From assembly GCA_020355945.1 (NCBI GenBank), contig CP070627.1, forward strand, positions 5,883,169 to 5,898,395: a stretch of 15,227 nucleotides of DNA, in the 5' to 3' direction. The notes beneath the pieces are model-generated. The model was not told the DNA's origin and ran no database searches. It saw only the letters and a list, made by a program, of their open reading frames with translations. Source of the stretch: Candidatus Aminicenantota bacterium (GTDB taxonomy: Bacteria > Acidobacteriota > Aminicenantia > UBA2199). How positions within the stretch are numbered: the stretch's first letter is position 1; every line of letters begins with the position of its first letter. The translations under genes were made by a program, and so were the position numbers. This document shows positions 1-6,808 of this stretch, in pieces.

Positions 1-1539
1 GGTGATTTGCTGCAATTTCCCTTTTTTTAACGGCAAGATGTACGTCTGTATCTCAAAAGGACTGGGGACCGATGCATAAAAAATCAGGGCTTTACCATCA
101 GGTGTCAGACGGGGACACAGGACCAGGTAATCCCCTTTAGTCAGGGGCTGCACGTCACCACCTTTGATGGAAACCGAATAGAGGTGCATCCAACCGTGGC
201 GTTCAGACACAAACCAGGCACGGTTACCCCCGGGTAGCCAACCAAAATGCACTATTGTCAACGGGTTGACCCAGGCATCATCATGCTCGTTGGCAAGGAT
301 TTTCACTGGTATTTTGGAAATATGTTCGCCTTTCTTAATAAAGGGTTCCAACACTCCCAGGTACGCATCTTTAGAGTCCATCGTAGTAAACGTCACCAGG
401 GCGCGGCGGTTGTCCGGGCCCCACATGACATAATAAGCTTCTACTTCCCGGTCCTCCTGACCGAAATCCACCCAACCCATGTCACCGCTGGCCAGTTCGA
501 TAATGCCCAATTTGGCCTGGGGCAGTGGGTCCCCTGCTTTGGCATAAGCGGGGATATTTTCCGTATAGCCGCTCACCGTGATAAAATTGGGAATATTAGC
601 CACCCGGGCTTTGTCCGCTTGCCGGGAAAGCATCACAGCACAATAAGCCAGGTCCGCTGAAGGAATCATTGCATATATAGTCCAACCTTCGAGATAAAAA
701 GGAGCCGGTTGATTTTGTGCTGCCCCGGTTTTTTCTTTATTCCGTCTGTCATGGCGGCGCTTCAACACATCAAACAGCTTCAACTGTTCTTTTTTGATAT
801 ATCTCTGTCCTGGTGTAGGCGGCTCTTGTTCGGGTGCCTTTCCTTTCTTTATGTTGGTGAGTTTCTTGATCAGCCCGTTTGTTTTTCCACTTTCCAGTTC
901 TACGGCAAATAGGTTATTGTCATAAAATAAAACAGCTTTGGACCCGTCCGGGTAAAATGCCACCGGTTCTACAGCACCGGAACCAACGTAGAGCACCGGG
1001 TTTATTTTGCTGTAGAAAATCATTGAAGCACCGCCAATTGCGGTATATTCGGGTTCAGGCGGTGTGCTGCCGATGCCGGAAACCAGGGGGACAGATGTTT
1101 TTTGTTCACCGTCGTAAAGCCAGACAGTGTCGCGTACCGTCCACATGGCCTGGCGGCGTGCTTTGTCCCACACCGCGGTATATGATGGCACCCTTTCTGC
1201 TTCATCTTTGTCCAGACGCCGCAGCTTGCCAGTGGGAGGAATATATTCAAATGTTCCCAATTCCTCCTCGTTCCACCTTTTCCATTGGAACCACAACCGG
1301 CTGCCGTCGCTGTCCCAGCGCACATGATCGGGCAAGGTGCCGTAAAAATCGCTGCTCTCCATGATCAGATCAATATCCAGTTGTTGCACCGGCTGTTGCA
1401 GCCTTGCCTTGATTTTCTCACGGATGGCCCTCACCTGCGCCAGATAGTCTTTATCTCCAGCCTGCTTAGACGCTGTCCAGGCGCTGGAAAATACCAATAA
1501 TAAAATCAAAACAAAAAAAATCTTAAAAAAATGTTTCAT
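1..1539 (-). CDS. S9-family (DPP IV-like) secreted peptidase, N-terminal part, runs off left edge
   Basis: The frame is open from an ATG at 1539 to base 1, giving 513 codons with no stop, so the gene is 3'-truncated by the window. An AAGGAGG ribosome site lies 6 bases before the ATG. Residues 1 to ~22 form a signal peptide (MKHFFKIFFVLILLLVF...). The rest is a WD/DPP-IV-type beta-propeller: repeats such as VRWDSDGSRLWFQW, AFYPDGSKAVLFY, VMWGPDNRRALVTF and RLTPDGKALIFYAS fit the substrate-gating propeller of S9 peptidases. The Ser-Asp-His alpha/beta-hydrolase domain would lie beyond base 1 and is not visible, so the S9 call rests on the propeller and the family length (usually 700-800 aa). A charged Pro-rich insert (residues ~220-260, with EQEPPTPGQ) interrupts the propeller. 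It would act in the periplasm or outside the cell, removing N-terminal dipeptides or processing oligopeptides. A 114-bp piece of a near-identical gene lies at 7905-8018. A TolB-like propeller protein without a peptidase domain is the alternative. Confidence 0.8.
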   Translation of the reverse strand, partial: MKHFFKIFFVLILLLVFSSAWTASKQAGDKDYLAQVRAIREKIKARLQQPVQQLDIDLIMESSDFYGTLPDHVRWDSDGSRLWFQWKRWNEEELGTFEYIPPTGKLRRLDKDEAERVPSYTAVWDKARRQAMWTVRDTVWLYDGEQKTSVPLVSGIGSTPPEPEYTAIGGASMIFYSKINPVLYVGSGAVEPVAFYPDGSKAVLFYDNNLFAVELESGKTNGLIKKLTNIKKGKAPEQEPPTPGQRYIKKEQLKLFDVLKRRHDRRNKEKTGAAQNQPAPFYLEGWTIYAMIPSADLAYCAVMLSRQADKARVANIPNFITVSGYTENIPAYAKAGDPLPQAKLGIIELASGDMGWVDFGQEDREVEAYYVMWGPDNRRALVTFTTMDSKDAYLGVLEPFIKKGEHISKIPVKILANEHDDAWVNPLTIVHFGWLPGGNRAWFVSERHGWMHLYSVSIKGGDVQPLTKGDYLVLCPRLTPDGKALIFYASVPSPFEIQTYILPLKKGKLQQIT

Positions 1540-1568
1540 TTAAACCTCCTTATAAATTTTATGGAAAT

Positions 1569-1597
1569 ATTATAAGAAATTTTTTAAAGATTTTCGA
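1569..1597 (-). promoter_or_regulatory. Candidate promoter of the S9 peptidase gene
   Basis: On the minus strand a perfect TATAAT (1574-1569) follows a weak -35 TCGAAA (1597-1592) with a 17-bp spacer, about 30 bp before the start codon. The inverted repeat at 1601-1617 lies immediately upstream of the -35, the usual place for an activator site. Assigned by consensus match only. Confidence 0.5.
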
Positions 1598-1688
1598 CTC
1601 GAATCATGAAATGATTCTATTTTTTTTGAAATAATGAAATTTAAAAGTTTAACAAACGTAACGATTCATGAAAAGCTACCGGCAGGGA
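1593..1688 (-). repeat. 96-bp upstream repeat, copy A (before the S9 gene)
   Basis: This block matches 6650-6745 over exactly 96 bp without a net indel, with about 16 differences (~83% identity). The outer thirds are almost identical (TTCGACTC...AATCATGAAATGAT and CGATTCATGAAAAGCTACCGG in plus-strand reading) and the middle diverges. Copy A ends 54 bp before the S9 start codon. It contains the inverted repeat GAATCAT-GAA-ATGATTC (1601-1617). It is either a shared regulatory region or a relic of duplication. Confidence 0.8.
1601..1617. promoter_or_regulatory. Inverted repeat GAATCAT-n3-ATGATTC, candidate operator
   Basis: Two perfect 7-bp arms are separated by GAA. The site sits just upstream of the putative -35 of the S9 gene. 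The 5-bp core ATCAT-GAA-ATGAT is conserved in the second copy at 6660-6672, at nearly the same distance from a TATAAT box. This suggests a dimeric regulator site. The protein that binds is unknown; the neighbouring AraC-type regulator is one candidate. Confidence 0.4.
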
Positions 1689-1698
1689 TGACCACCAT

Positions 1699-1730
1699 AC
1701 GTTCTCATACGTTCTTGCCACGTTCTTGCC
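1699..1730. repeat. Three tandem 10-11 bp direct repeats (ACGTTCTTGCC)
   Basis: ACGTTCTCAT (1699-1708) is followed by two identical ACGTTCTTGCC units (1709-1719 and 1720-1730). The period is close to one helical turn. The array lies between the end of the AraC-type regulator gene and the upstream block of the S9 gene, and is absent beside the second copy of that block. It may be an iteron-like binding array or simple slippage. Confidence 0.55.
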
Positions 1731-1782
1731 TGTCCCCATATACCCCTGGTATGGTAGGATTTAATTTACCGGTAAAATGGAT

Positions 1783-4530
1783 TTATTTAAATCTACCATT
1801 TATATTGTTTTTCCTGAATTGGGAAGGCGTCATGCCGGTGAATTTCTTAAAGGCACGATTAAAAACCGCTTTTGAATTAAAACCGACTTGGTAAGCAATA
1901 TCCAGGATTGAATGATCGTTCTCTCCAGGAGCGAATAACAGGTTTTTCGCTTCTTCGATTCGATAGCTGTTGATAAAATTTGAATAATTCATATCCAGTC
2001 GTTCGTTTATCACCTGGGAAAGCTCTCGCGGAGGTATTGATAATTTTTCTGCTAAAGACTGCAGTGACAGCTCTTCATCTTTATAAACCTTTTCTACTTC
2101 TGTCATATAAAAAAGCTTCTTTAAATATCTCTCAGTCTTTTCCGGGTCCAATGTCGAGGTTTTGTACTTTCTCTTGAATTTTTTCAGGAATGGATGTTTC
2201 CTTAAAAAATAAAAAAGTATAATACCAATGAACAAGGGAGATAAGAAAATACTGATTTTGAAAAAAGTCCCCTGGTAAAAATAGCGTTTGATGGAAAAGA
2301 AAAAAGAATCACCGGTGTTATTCCAGATACCATCCCTGTTGCCAGCAATGACTTTGAACTGGTACTCACCGGAAGGTAAATCGCTGTATCCGGCGATGCG
2401 TTTTTGAGCAGGAGAAACCAAATGCCATTGGTTATCATATCCCTCCAGTTTAGTTTTAAACTTTACTTTTCCCGGGGCTATAAATGTAGGAGCGGTAAAA
2501 TGAAACTCAATGTTACTAACGCTGCGAAAGGAACGATTATCTTGATTTTTAGGTAGCAATTGGCGGTCAACAATTATCTTTTCAATAATGACCGGTGGAG
2601 GTAATTTATTAATCTTCATTTTATTAGGCTGAAAAACAACGATTCCCTTTTTGGTGGCAAACCAGAGTTCGCCGTTTCGGGTTTTAATGGCTGAGTAGAT
2701 ACATTCGGGGTTTTTCATGCCGTCAGAGATCCCATATAAAACACAATTGATTTTATGGATGCTTCCTTTTGCCAATTCTTCCAATTCTTTTCGGCTCACT
2801 TTAATAATTCCCAGGTCACTGCTCATCCAAAGCCTTTCATTTTCATCTTCCAAAACTTTATAAATTTTATTACTGTTCAACCCATGCTCTACCTGGTAAG
2901 AAAAAATTTCAACACCACCGGGGGTAATGTTTATTCGTTTTAATCCCACCCCATCTGTACCCAGCCAAAATATGCCCGAAGGGTCTTCATAAATCGATGT
3001 GACCAGGGTACCGTTAAAATATGTCTTTAAATTTTTTGTATTGATTTCTTCATCCTTAAGAGAAAGGACTCGTAATCCGTCAGCGGTTCCCACCCACATA
3101 TTGTGATGCTCATCTTCATAAATAAAGACTATAATATTACTCCACACGCCATCCGCAAAGGTGTAAGATTTAAAATGACGGTGATGATACAGGATTAATC
3201 CTTTATCGGTGCCAAACCAGGTTCGGTTTTTACTATCACAGTGGATAGAGGTAACATAATTACTCATAAAACCATCTTCTTCGGTATAGGTGATTGTTTC
3301 TCTTCCAAAGACCCTAACCAGTCCCTTGCCGTATGTACTTATCCATAAATTTCCTTTTTGGTCTCTATTGATTGCAATAATAACATGATCTGCGATGGGA
3401 TCGAACTTCAAAAAGCTTTTTCCATCGAATCGATTGACACCCACGCATGATCCGATCCAGATGTCACCGTTTGTATCCTCATAAAGGCTTAACAAAAAAT
3501 CATTATTTAGCCCATCCGCTGTTGTATAGGTTTTGACCTGGCAATTCCTCAGCCGTTTCATTCCTGAACCATTGGTACCGATCCAAAGGCTCTTTTCTCT
3601 ATCTTCAAAAAGGCATGTAATGAAATTGTTTTCCAGGTATTTTTCAATAATGATATTCCCGGCAAGACCTTTTTTTAACCGGTTGATTCCATTCAGAGTC
3701 CCCACCCAGAGGTTGCCGTCATTATCCTCAATAATATTGGTAATATGGTTATTTGATAACCCCTCCCGGGTAGTATAAAACGTGGTTGTGGTATGGTTGC
3801 TCTTGACTAAACCTTTATTGGTTCCCAGCCAGAGGATTCCTTTTGGATCTTCAAAAAGGTAAGTGATGGAATAGTTGTTGTCTATTCCTTTGATGGGGTG
3901 TTTAACCAATTTGCCGTATTGGTACTCCAGTAAACCGGATTCCGCGGTACCCAGCCAGAGGTTGCCTTTATTATCCTCTAAAATAGAAGATATCCAGTTA
4001 TTTTCGATTCCCATTGCGGCATTGAATGCCGTGAAGGTCCCATTTTTGAAACGATTCAGGTATCCATCATCCGAGCCTATCCACAGGTTACCCTTCATAT
4101 CTTCGCAAATGCAGAACATGCCATTTCCTTGTATACCATCTTTTACCGAAAATGTTTTAAAATCGCCTTGTTGGGGACGAAACCGGGTTAAGCCCTGGGA
4201 AGACCCTATCCACAGTGTTCCTTTTTGGTCTAAAAAGAACTCATATATTGTGCTATTTTTTATTTTTAGATTGGTTTCATTTTTGAATACTTTAAATGTG
4301 ATTCCATCAAACCTGACCAGGACGAAGTTACTGCCTGCCCCCAGCCACAGGAAGCCGTCCGGTGTTTGGGTGATTGCCCGGATTGTATTGGCTGGAAGTC
4401 CATCAGGAATTTTCCATTCATCCATGAGGTATTGGTCAATGGCTTTTTCCGGGTCCAATGACACTAAAGGTAAAGGCAAAAAACTGAGAACAAGAATTAC
4501 AACTATTAAATAGAATCGAATACCCTGCAT
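1783..4530 (-). CDS. Membrane-tethered regulator: 14 Reg_prop repeats + Y_Y_Y + TM + AraC-type HTH, no kinase
   Basis: 915 aa. Residues ~5-23 form an N-terminal hydrophobic/signal segment. Fourteen two-component-propeller (Reg_prop) repeats follow, each of the form DGL.NN.I..I.ED..GNLWIGT..GL.R (residues ~40-650), enough for two 7-bladed propellers. A Y_Y_Y domain lies at ~670-748 (KLEGYDNQW, LPSGEYQFKV), one transmembrane helix at ~754-776, and an AraC/XylS double HTH at ~815-906 (LAEKLSIPPRELSQVIN; ILDIAYQVGFNSKAVFNRAFKK). No histidine-kinase or receiver domain lies between the TM helix and the HTH; that cytoplasmic linker is only ~40 residues. The layout therefore resembles SusR-like one-component membrane regulators rather than full hybrid two-component systems. 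It probably senses an extracytoplasmic glycan or peptide and controls nearby hydrolase genes. The ligand and targets cannot be read from the sequence. The start is the first ATG before the signal segment, with only a weak GAG ribosome site. Confidence 0.9.
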   Translation of the reverse strand: MQGIRFYLIVVILVLSFLPLPLVSLDPEKAIDQYLMDEWKIPDGLPANTIRAITQTPDGFLWLGAGSNFVLVRFDGITFKVFKNETNLKIKNSTIYEFFLDQKGTLWIGSSQGLTRFRPQQGDFKTFSVKDGIQGNGMFCICEDMKGNLWIGSDDGYLNRFKNGTFTAFNAAMGIENNWISSILEDNKGNLWLGTAESGLLEYQYGKLVKHPIKGIDNNYSITYLFEDPKGILWLGTNKGLVKSNHTTTTFYTTREGLSNNHITNIIEDNDGNLWVGTLNGINRLKKGLAGNIIIEKYLENNFITCLFEDREKSLWIGTNGSGMKRLRNCQVKTYTTADGLNNDFLLSLYEDTNGDIWIGSCVGVNRFDGKSFLKFDPIADHVIIAINRDQKGNLWISTYGKGLVRVFGRETITYTEEDGFMSNYVTSIHCDSKNRTWFGTDKGLILYHHRHFKSYTFADGVWSNIIVFIYEDEHHNMWVGTADGLRVLSLKDEEINTKNLKTYFNGTLVTSIYEDPSGIFWLGTDGVGLKRINITPGGVEIFSYQVEHGLNSNKIYKVLEDENERLWMSSDLGIIKVSRKELEELAKGSIHKINCVLYGISDGMKNPECIYSAIKTRNGELWFATKKGIVVFQPNKMKINKLPPPVIIEKIIVDRQLLPKNQDNRSFRSVSNIEFHFTAPTFIAPGKVKFKTKLEGYDNQWHLVSPAQKRIAGYSDLPSGEYQFKVIAGNRDGIWNNTGDSFFFSIKRYFYQGTFFKISIFLSPLFIGIILFYFLRKHPFLKKFKRKYKTSTLDPEKTERYLKKLFYMTEVEKVYKDEELSLQSLAEKLSIPPRELSQVINERLDMNYSNFINSYRIEEAKNLLFAPGENDHSILDIAYQVGFNSKAVFNRAFKKFTGMTPSQFRKNNINGRFK

Positions 4531-4563
4531 TTTACATTCTCAAAAACTCGAATTCCAGGGTAT

Positions 4564-4592
4564 ATTATAACGGATATTTGTTTTTATTTAAA
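4564..4592 (-). promoter_or_regulatory. Candidate promoter of the AraC-type regulator gene
   Basis: The minus strand carries TTTAAA (4592-4587), a 17-bp spacer and a perfect TATAAT (4569-4564), about 34 bp before the start codon of the 915-aa regulator. Spacing and sequence fit a sigma-70-type promoter. Confidence 0.5.
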
Positions 4593-4600
4593 CCCCCTGG

Positions 4601-4641
4601 CCCGGACAAGCCGGACCTAAAAAGGACTAAGCTTGTCCGGG
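4601..4641. repeat. Perfect 11-bp inverted repeat with 19-bp loop
   Basis: CCCGGACAAGC (4601-4611) and GCTTGTCCGGG (4631-4641) are exact complements. An A/T-rich stretch with repeated ATTACAAA units follows (4643-4672). The hairpin lies between the 596-aa gene and the regulator promoter, so it could terminate or insulate transcription, but there is no T-run directly after it on the minus strand. Confidence 0.6.
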
Positions 4642-4740
4642 AGATTACAAATTACAAAATACAAATTACAAACATGGGGCCCCAAACTCCTACTGTAAAG
4701 AAGTCTACTAATGAAAAGCTTTTGTGGATGTTTCACGGGT

Positions 4741-4777
4741 CCAGGGGGGCGGTTTTCTCGAAAAGAGCCCCCTTGGG
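4741..4777. terminator. Long GC-rich hairpin after the 596-aa membrane protein gene
   Basis: CCAGGGGGGC pairs with GCCCCCTTGG (one G-T pair), with an inner TTTTC/GAAAA stem. It begins 14 bp past the stop codon of the upstream minus-strand gene, where a terminator is expected. No U-tract follows on the minus strand, so it may instead be a 3'-end stabiliser. Confidence 0.4.
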
Positions 4778-4791
4778 AAGAAACAGGAAAT

Positions 4792-6582
4792 TTAAAGACT
4801 GATGCTTTGGCCAACCGATGGTGGAGGGATGGTATGGAGAGCACCATCCTGGAATTTAAAAAAAAGATAACGCTCATCATCTAAGGACCTGTCAAACTTG
4901 AACTCTATCCGGGTAGGACCGTTTTCATTAACCTCCAGGATGGTTATTTGCAGGCCCGACAACTTGATTACTTCTCCTTTTTTTAAAGGTGTTTTGCTGC
5001 TGCGCAGCACGGATAAAAATGGGAAATGATCGAAAATACTACCACCAATGAGTTCCAGTTCCAGCTTATCCTCTGCAGTACGTAGATAACGATGTTTTTG
5101 ACTGTAAAAAGACAATTGCCACCAGGCCCCGGGCAGGGGCAGCCGGTTTATTTTCCTGTAGTAATATACATCAGATGTCAAATCGATATTGGTGGAGGAA
5201 TGGAGGAAAATGGCTTCCTGGTGTGGAAGGATTTCATTCAAAACCGTACTATTCCTGTTAAACTCTTCCTGGCTGTCTAAATATTCCTTAAATTCTCGTG
5301 CGTCGGTGAACCAGCGGTAAGGAGAAAGCACCAGGTGCAAAAAGAAAAGTACGATAATGACCAATCCACCAATCCATGCGCCAGGAGATTTCAGGTTTTG
5401 ACGTATATTACGTTTTTTGGAGAGCTTGTGCCACCAATGATGCAGGATAAAAGCCAACAAAACAGAGCCGCCGATAAAAGGGATCATGGCGACACGGGCA
5501 CTAGGATATCCCGATGCCAGGGGAAACATTGCCGCAATCGTCCCGATAATGAGCCACCTGGTTTTACGGCGCTGATCAACCGAAGCTTTTGACCAGACCG
5601 GGTAAAAAAGTAACCCGCCTATAACCAGGGCTGCTGCTCCTGCCAAAAGGGTAAACAAACCCATGGATGGGATGATTGGGTTTACCCGGAATAAAGATAT
5701 TATGCCAAAGAACATCTCAGCTAACATTGACGCCAGCCTGGTGGGCAAGGCAGTAATAAAAGTGATAGGATCAGTCAACGGATTGATGTATAAATCCTGA
5801 CCACCGGTGCCATAGTCCATGACACGGTAGAATATAAGATAAACAAAAACCAGGAGGGCAGTAGGCAGTAATGCCTTTATTCTTTTCTTGAAAGGTTCCT
5901 GGGAACCGAACAATTCATAGGCCGCCAGGTAGGCAAGCACTGCTAGTGCTGCTTCGCCCGAGAGCAGTGCCAGGAAGAAAGCGATGAGTGACAGGTATCT
6001 ACCCGGTTTCCACCCTTGTTCCCGCCATTTTAAGTGGGCCAGCAACCCGGCAAGGGCTAATGTTGTGGCTATAAGCAGCCAGCGCGTTGCACCGTAACAA
6101 ACGATTAACAAATGACTGGTGGAAAAGGCGAAAATGATCAAGGTTAAATATGTCACCGGATGGGAGAGCTTTCCGTGCCAACCAGGTACGATTCTCTTGA
6201 CCAGTAATCCCAGTATACTGATTAATGCCATATACCAGAGTAGACTGTGAATCACGTATCCAAACGGTTTCAAACCGCAAATTTTATGATTCAAGGCAAT
6301 TAATGCTGAAGGTAGATGGCGACAGAAACTAACTTTCCAATCGGGACTGGTAAACCATGGGTATTGGCCTTCTGAAATCATTTCGGACATCCGATCCGGA
6401 TTCCCATCTGCAAACTGGTATAGAGTAAAAGGCCCCACTCCCGGGTACTTTATCAGCCCTTCCAGGACCCCGATATGGAAACAATCAGTTCCAGCGAATT
6501 GATATACGTTTATTTGGGGAACAATGACCAGGAGTGCAGCAATGATTCCCCAAAAGATTGGGGATTTAAATATTTTTTTCAT
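4792..6582 (-). CDS. Polytopic inner-membrane protein of unknown function (596 aa)
   Basis: I do not recognise this family. An AGGAGG site lies 8 bp before the ATG. About 11 hydrophobic helices can be seen (residues ~9-26, 107-127, 143-161, 165-184, 196-224, 236-252, 283-299, 306-327, 342-356, 366-381, 402-420). They are followed by a soluble C-terminal domain of ~175 residues (421-596) rich in beta-strand-like segments (KLSGLQITILEV, TRIEFKFDRSL). A long first extracytoplasmic loop (~27-105, with GTDCFHIG and FTSPDWKVSFCRHLP) precedes helix 2. Many helices, a big loop between TM1 and TM2 and a soluble C-terminal domain recall GT-C glycosyltransferases (ArnT/PMT type), but no diagnostic acidic motif is certain, so this stays a guess. 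The gene stands alone between spacers of 260 and 226 bp. Its upstream region copies that of the S9 peptidase gene, so the two may be co-regulated. Confidence 0.75.
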   Translation of the reverse strand: MKKIFKSPIFWGIIAALLVIVPQINVYQFAGTDCFHIGVLEGLIKYPGVGPFTLYQFADGNPDRMSEMISEGQYPWFTSPDWKVSFCRHLPSALIALNHKICGLKPFGYVIHSLLWYMALISILGLLVKRIVPGWHGKLSHPVTYLTLIIFAFSTSHLLIVCYGATRWLLIATTLALAGLLAHLKWREQGWKPGRYLSLIAFFLALLSGEAALAVLAYLAAYELFGSQEPFKKRIKALLPTALLVFVYLIFYRVMDYGTGGQDLYINPLTDPITFITALPTRLASMLAEMFFGIISLFRVNPIIPSMGLFTLLAGAAALVIGGLLFYPVWSKASVDQRRKTRWLIIGTIAAMFPLASGYPSARVAMIPFIGGSVLLAFILHHWWHKLSKKRNIRQNLKSPGAWIGGLVIIVLFFLHLVLSPYRWFTDAREFKEYLDSQEEFNRNSTVLNEILPHQEAIFLHSSTNIDLTSDVYYYRKINRLPLPGAWWQLSFYSQKHRYLRTAEDKLELELIGGSIFDHFPFLSVLRSSKTPLKKGEVIKLSGLQITILEVNENGPTRIEFKFDRSLDDERYLFFKFQDGALHTIPPPSVGQSISL

Positions 6583-6624
6583 CTTTATACCTCCTAAATT
6601 AAAAAATTTAAAAAACTTATAAGA

Positions 6625-6630
6625 ATTATA
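6625..6630 (-). promoter_or_regulatory. Candidate -10 box of the 596-aa membrane protein gene
   Basis: A TATAAT reads on the minus strand 42 bp before the start codon, in the same position relative to the ATCAT-GAA-ATGAT inverted repeat (6660-6672) as in the S9 gene. No good -35 is visible at 17 bp; TCGAAG at 18 bp is the best. An activator-dependent promoter would fit. Confidence 0.4.
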
Positions 6631-6649
6631 AAGATATTAATAACAGGAC

Positions 6650-6745
6650 TTCGACTCAAATCATGAAATGATACCATTTTTTTTGAATGATAATATTTAG
6701 AGGTTTTAACAAAAGTAACGATTCATGAAAAGCTACCGGCAGGGA
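6650..6745 (-). repeat. 96-bp upstream repeat, copy B (before the 596-aa gene)
   Basis: Second copy of the block at 1593-1688, in the same orientation to the gene it precedes and 67 bp before the start codon. It keeps the ATCAT-GAA-ATGAT core (6660-6672) and the 3' box with AAAAGCTACCGGCAGGGA. The rest of the 226-bp spacer (6583-6808) holds only A/T-rich sequence and one arm of the 15-bp inverted repeat at 6753-6767. Confidence 0.8.
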
Positions 6746-6752
6746 AGGGAAA

Positions 6753-6767
6753 GGGCACCTTTTTTAC
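6753..6767 (+). repeat. 15-bp inverted repeat, left arm
   Basis: GGGCACCTTTTTTAC is repeated exactly in inverted orientation at 7887-7901. The two arms enclose about 1.12 kb that contains only the 330-aa beta-propeller gene. No target-site duplication is visible next to either arm, and the T-run lowers the information content. Confidence 0.5.
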
Positions 6768-6808
6768 ATTTAGGTGTGTTTCGATTTTTTGCCAGGCCAG
6801 GATGTTTC

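Noticed and set aside
247..1364. Plus-strand open frames of 66-161 codons
   Set aside because: They are antisense to the S9 gene, which has a continuous frame, a signal peptide and propeller repeats; none has a ribosome site or a recognisable domain.
1765..1776. Palindrome TTTACCGGTAAA just after the regulator stop codon
   Set aside because: It is short, lacks a U-tract, and a 12-bp palindrome in A/T-rich DNA is weak evidence for a terminator or operator.
3400..4500. Spaced repeats in the regulator gene as a possible CRISPR array
   Set aside because: The periodicity comes from coding Reg_prop repeats with variable spacing and imperfect identity; they are not direct repeats separated by unique spacers.
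3875..4513. 212-codon plus-strand open frame, with others at 3533-3778 and 1980-2177
   Set aside because: They lie antisense to the Reg_prop regulator; the recurring PSQRLP/PIHRLP-like motif is the reverse reading of the repeated GNLWIGT codons.
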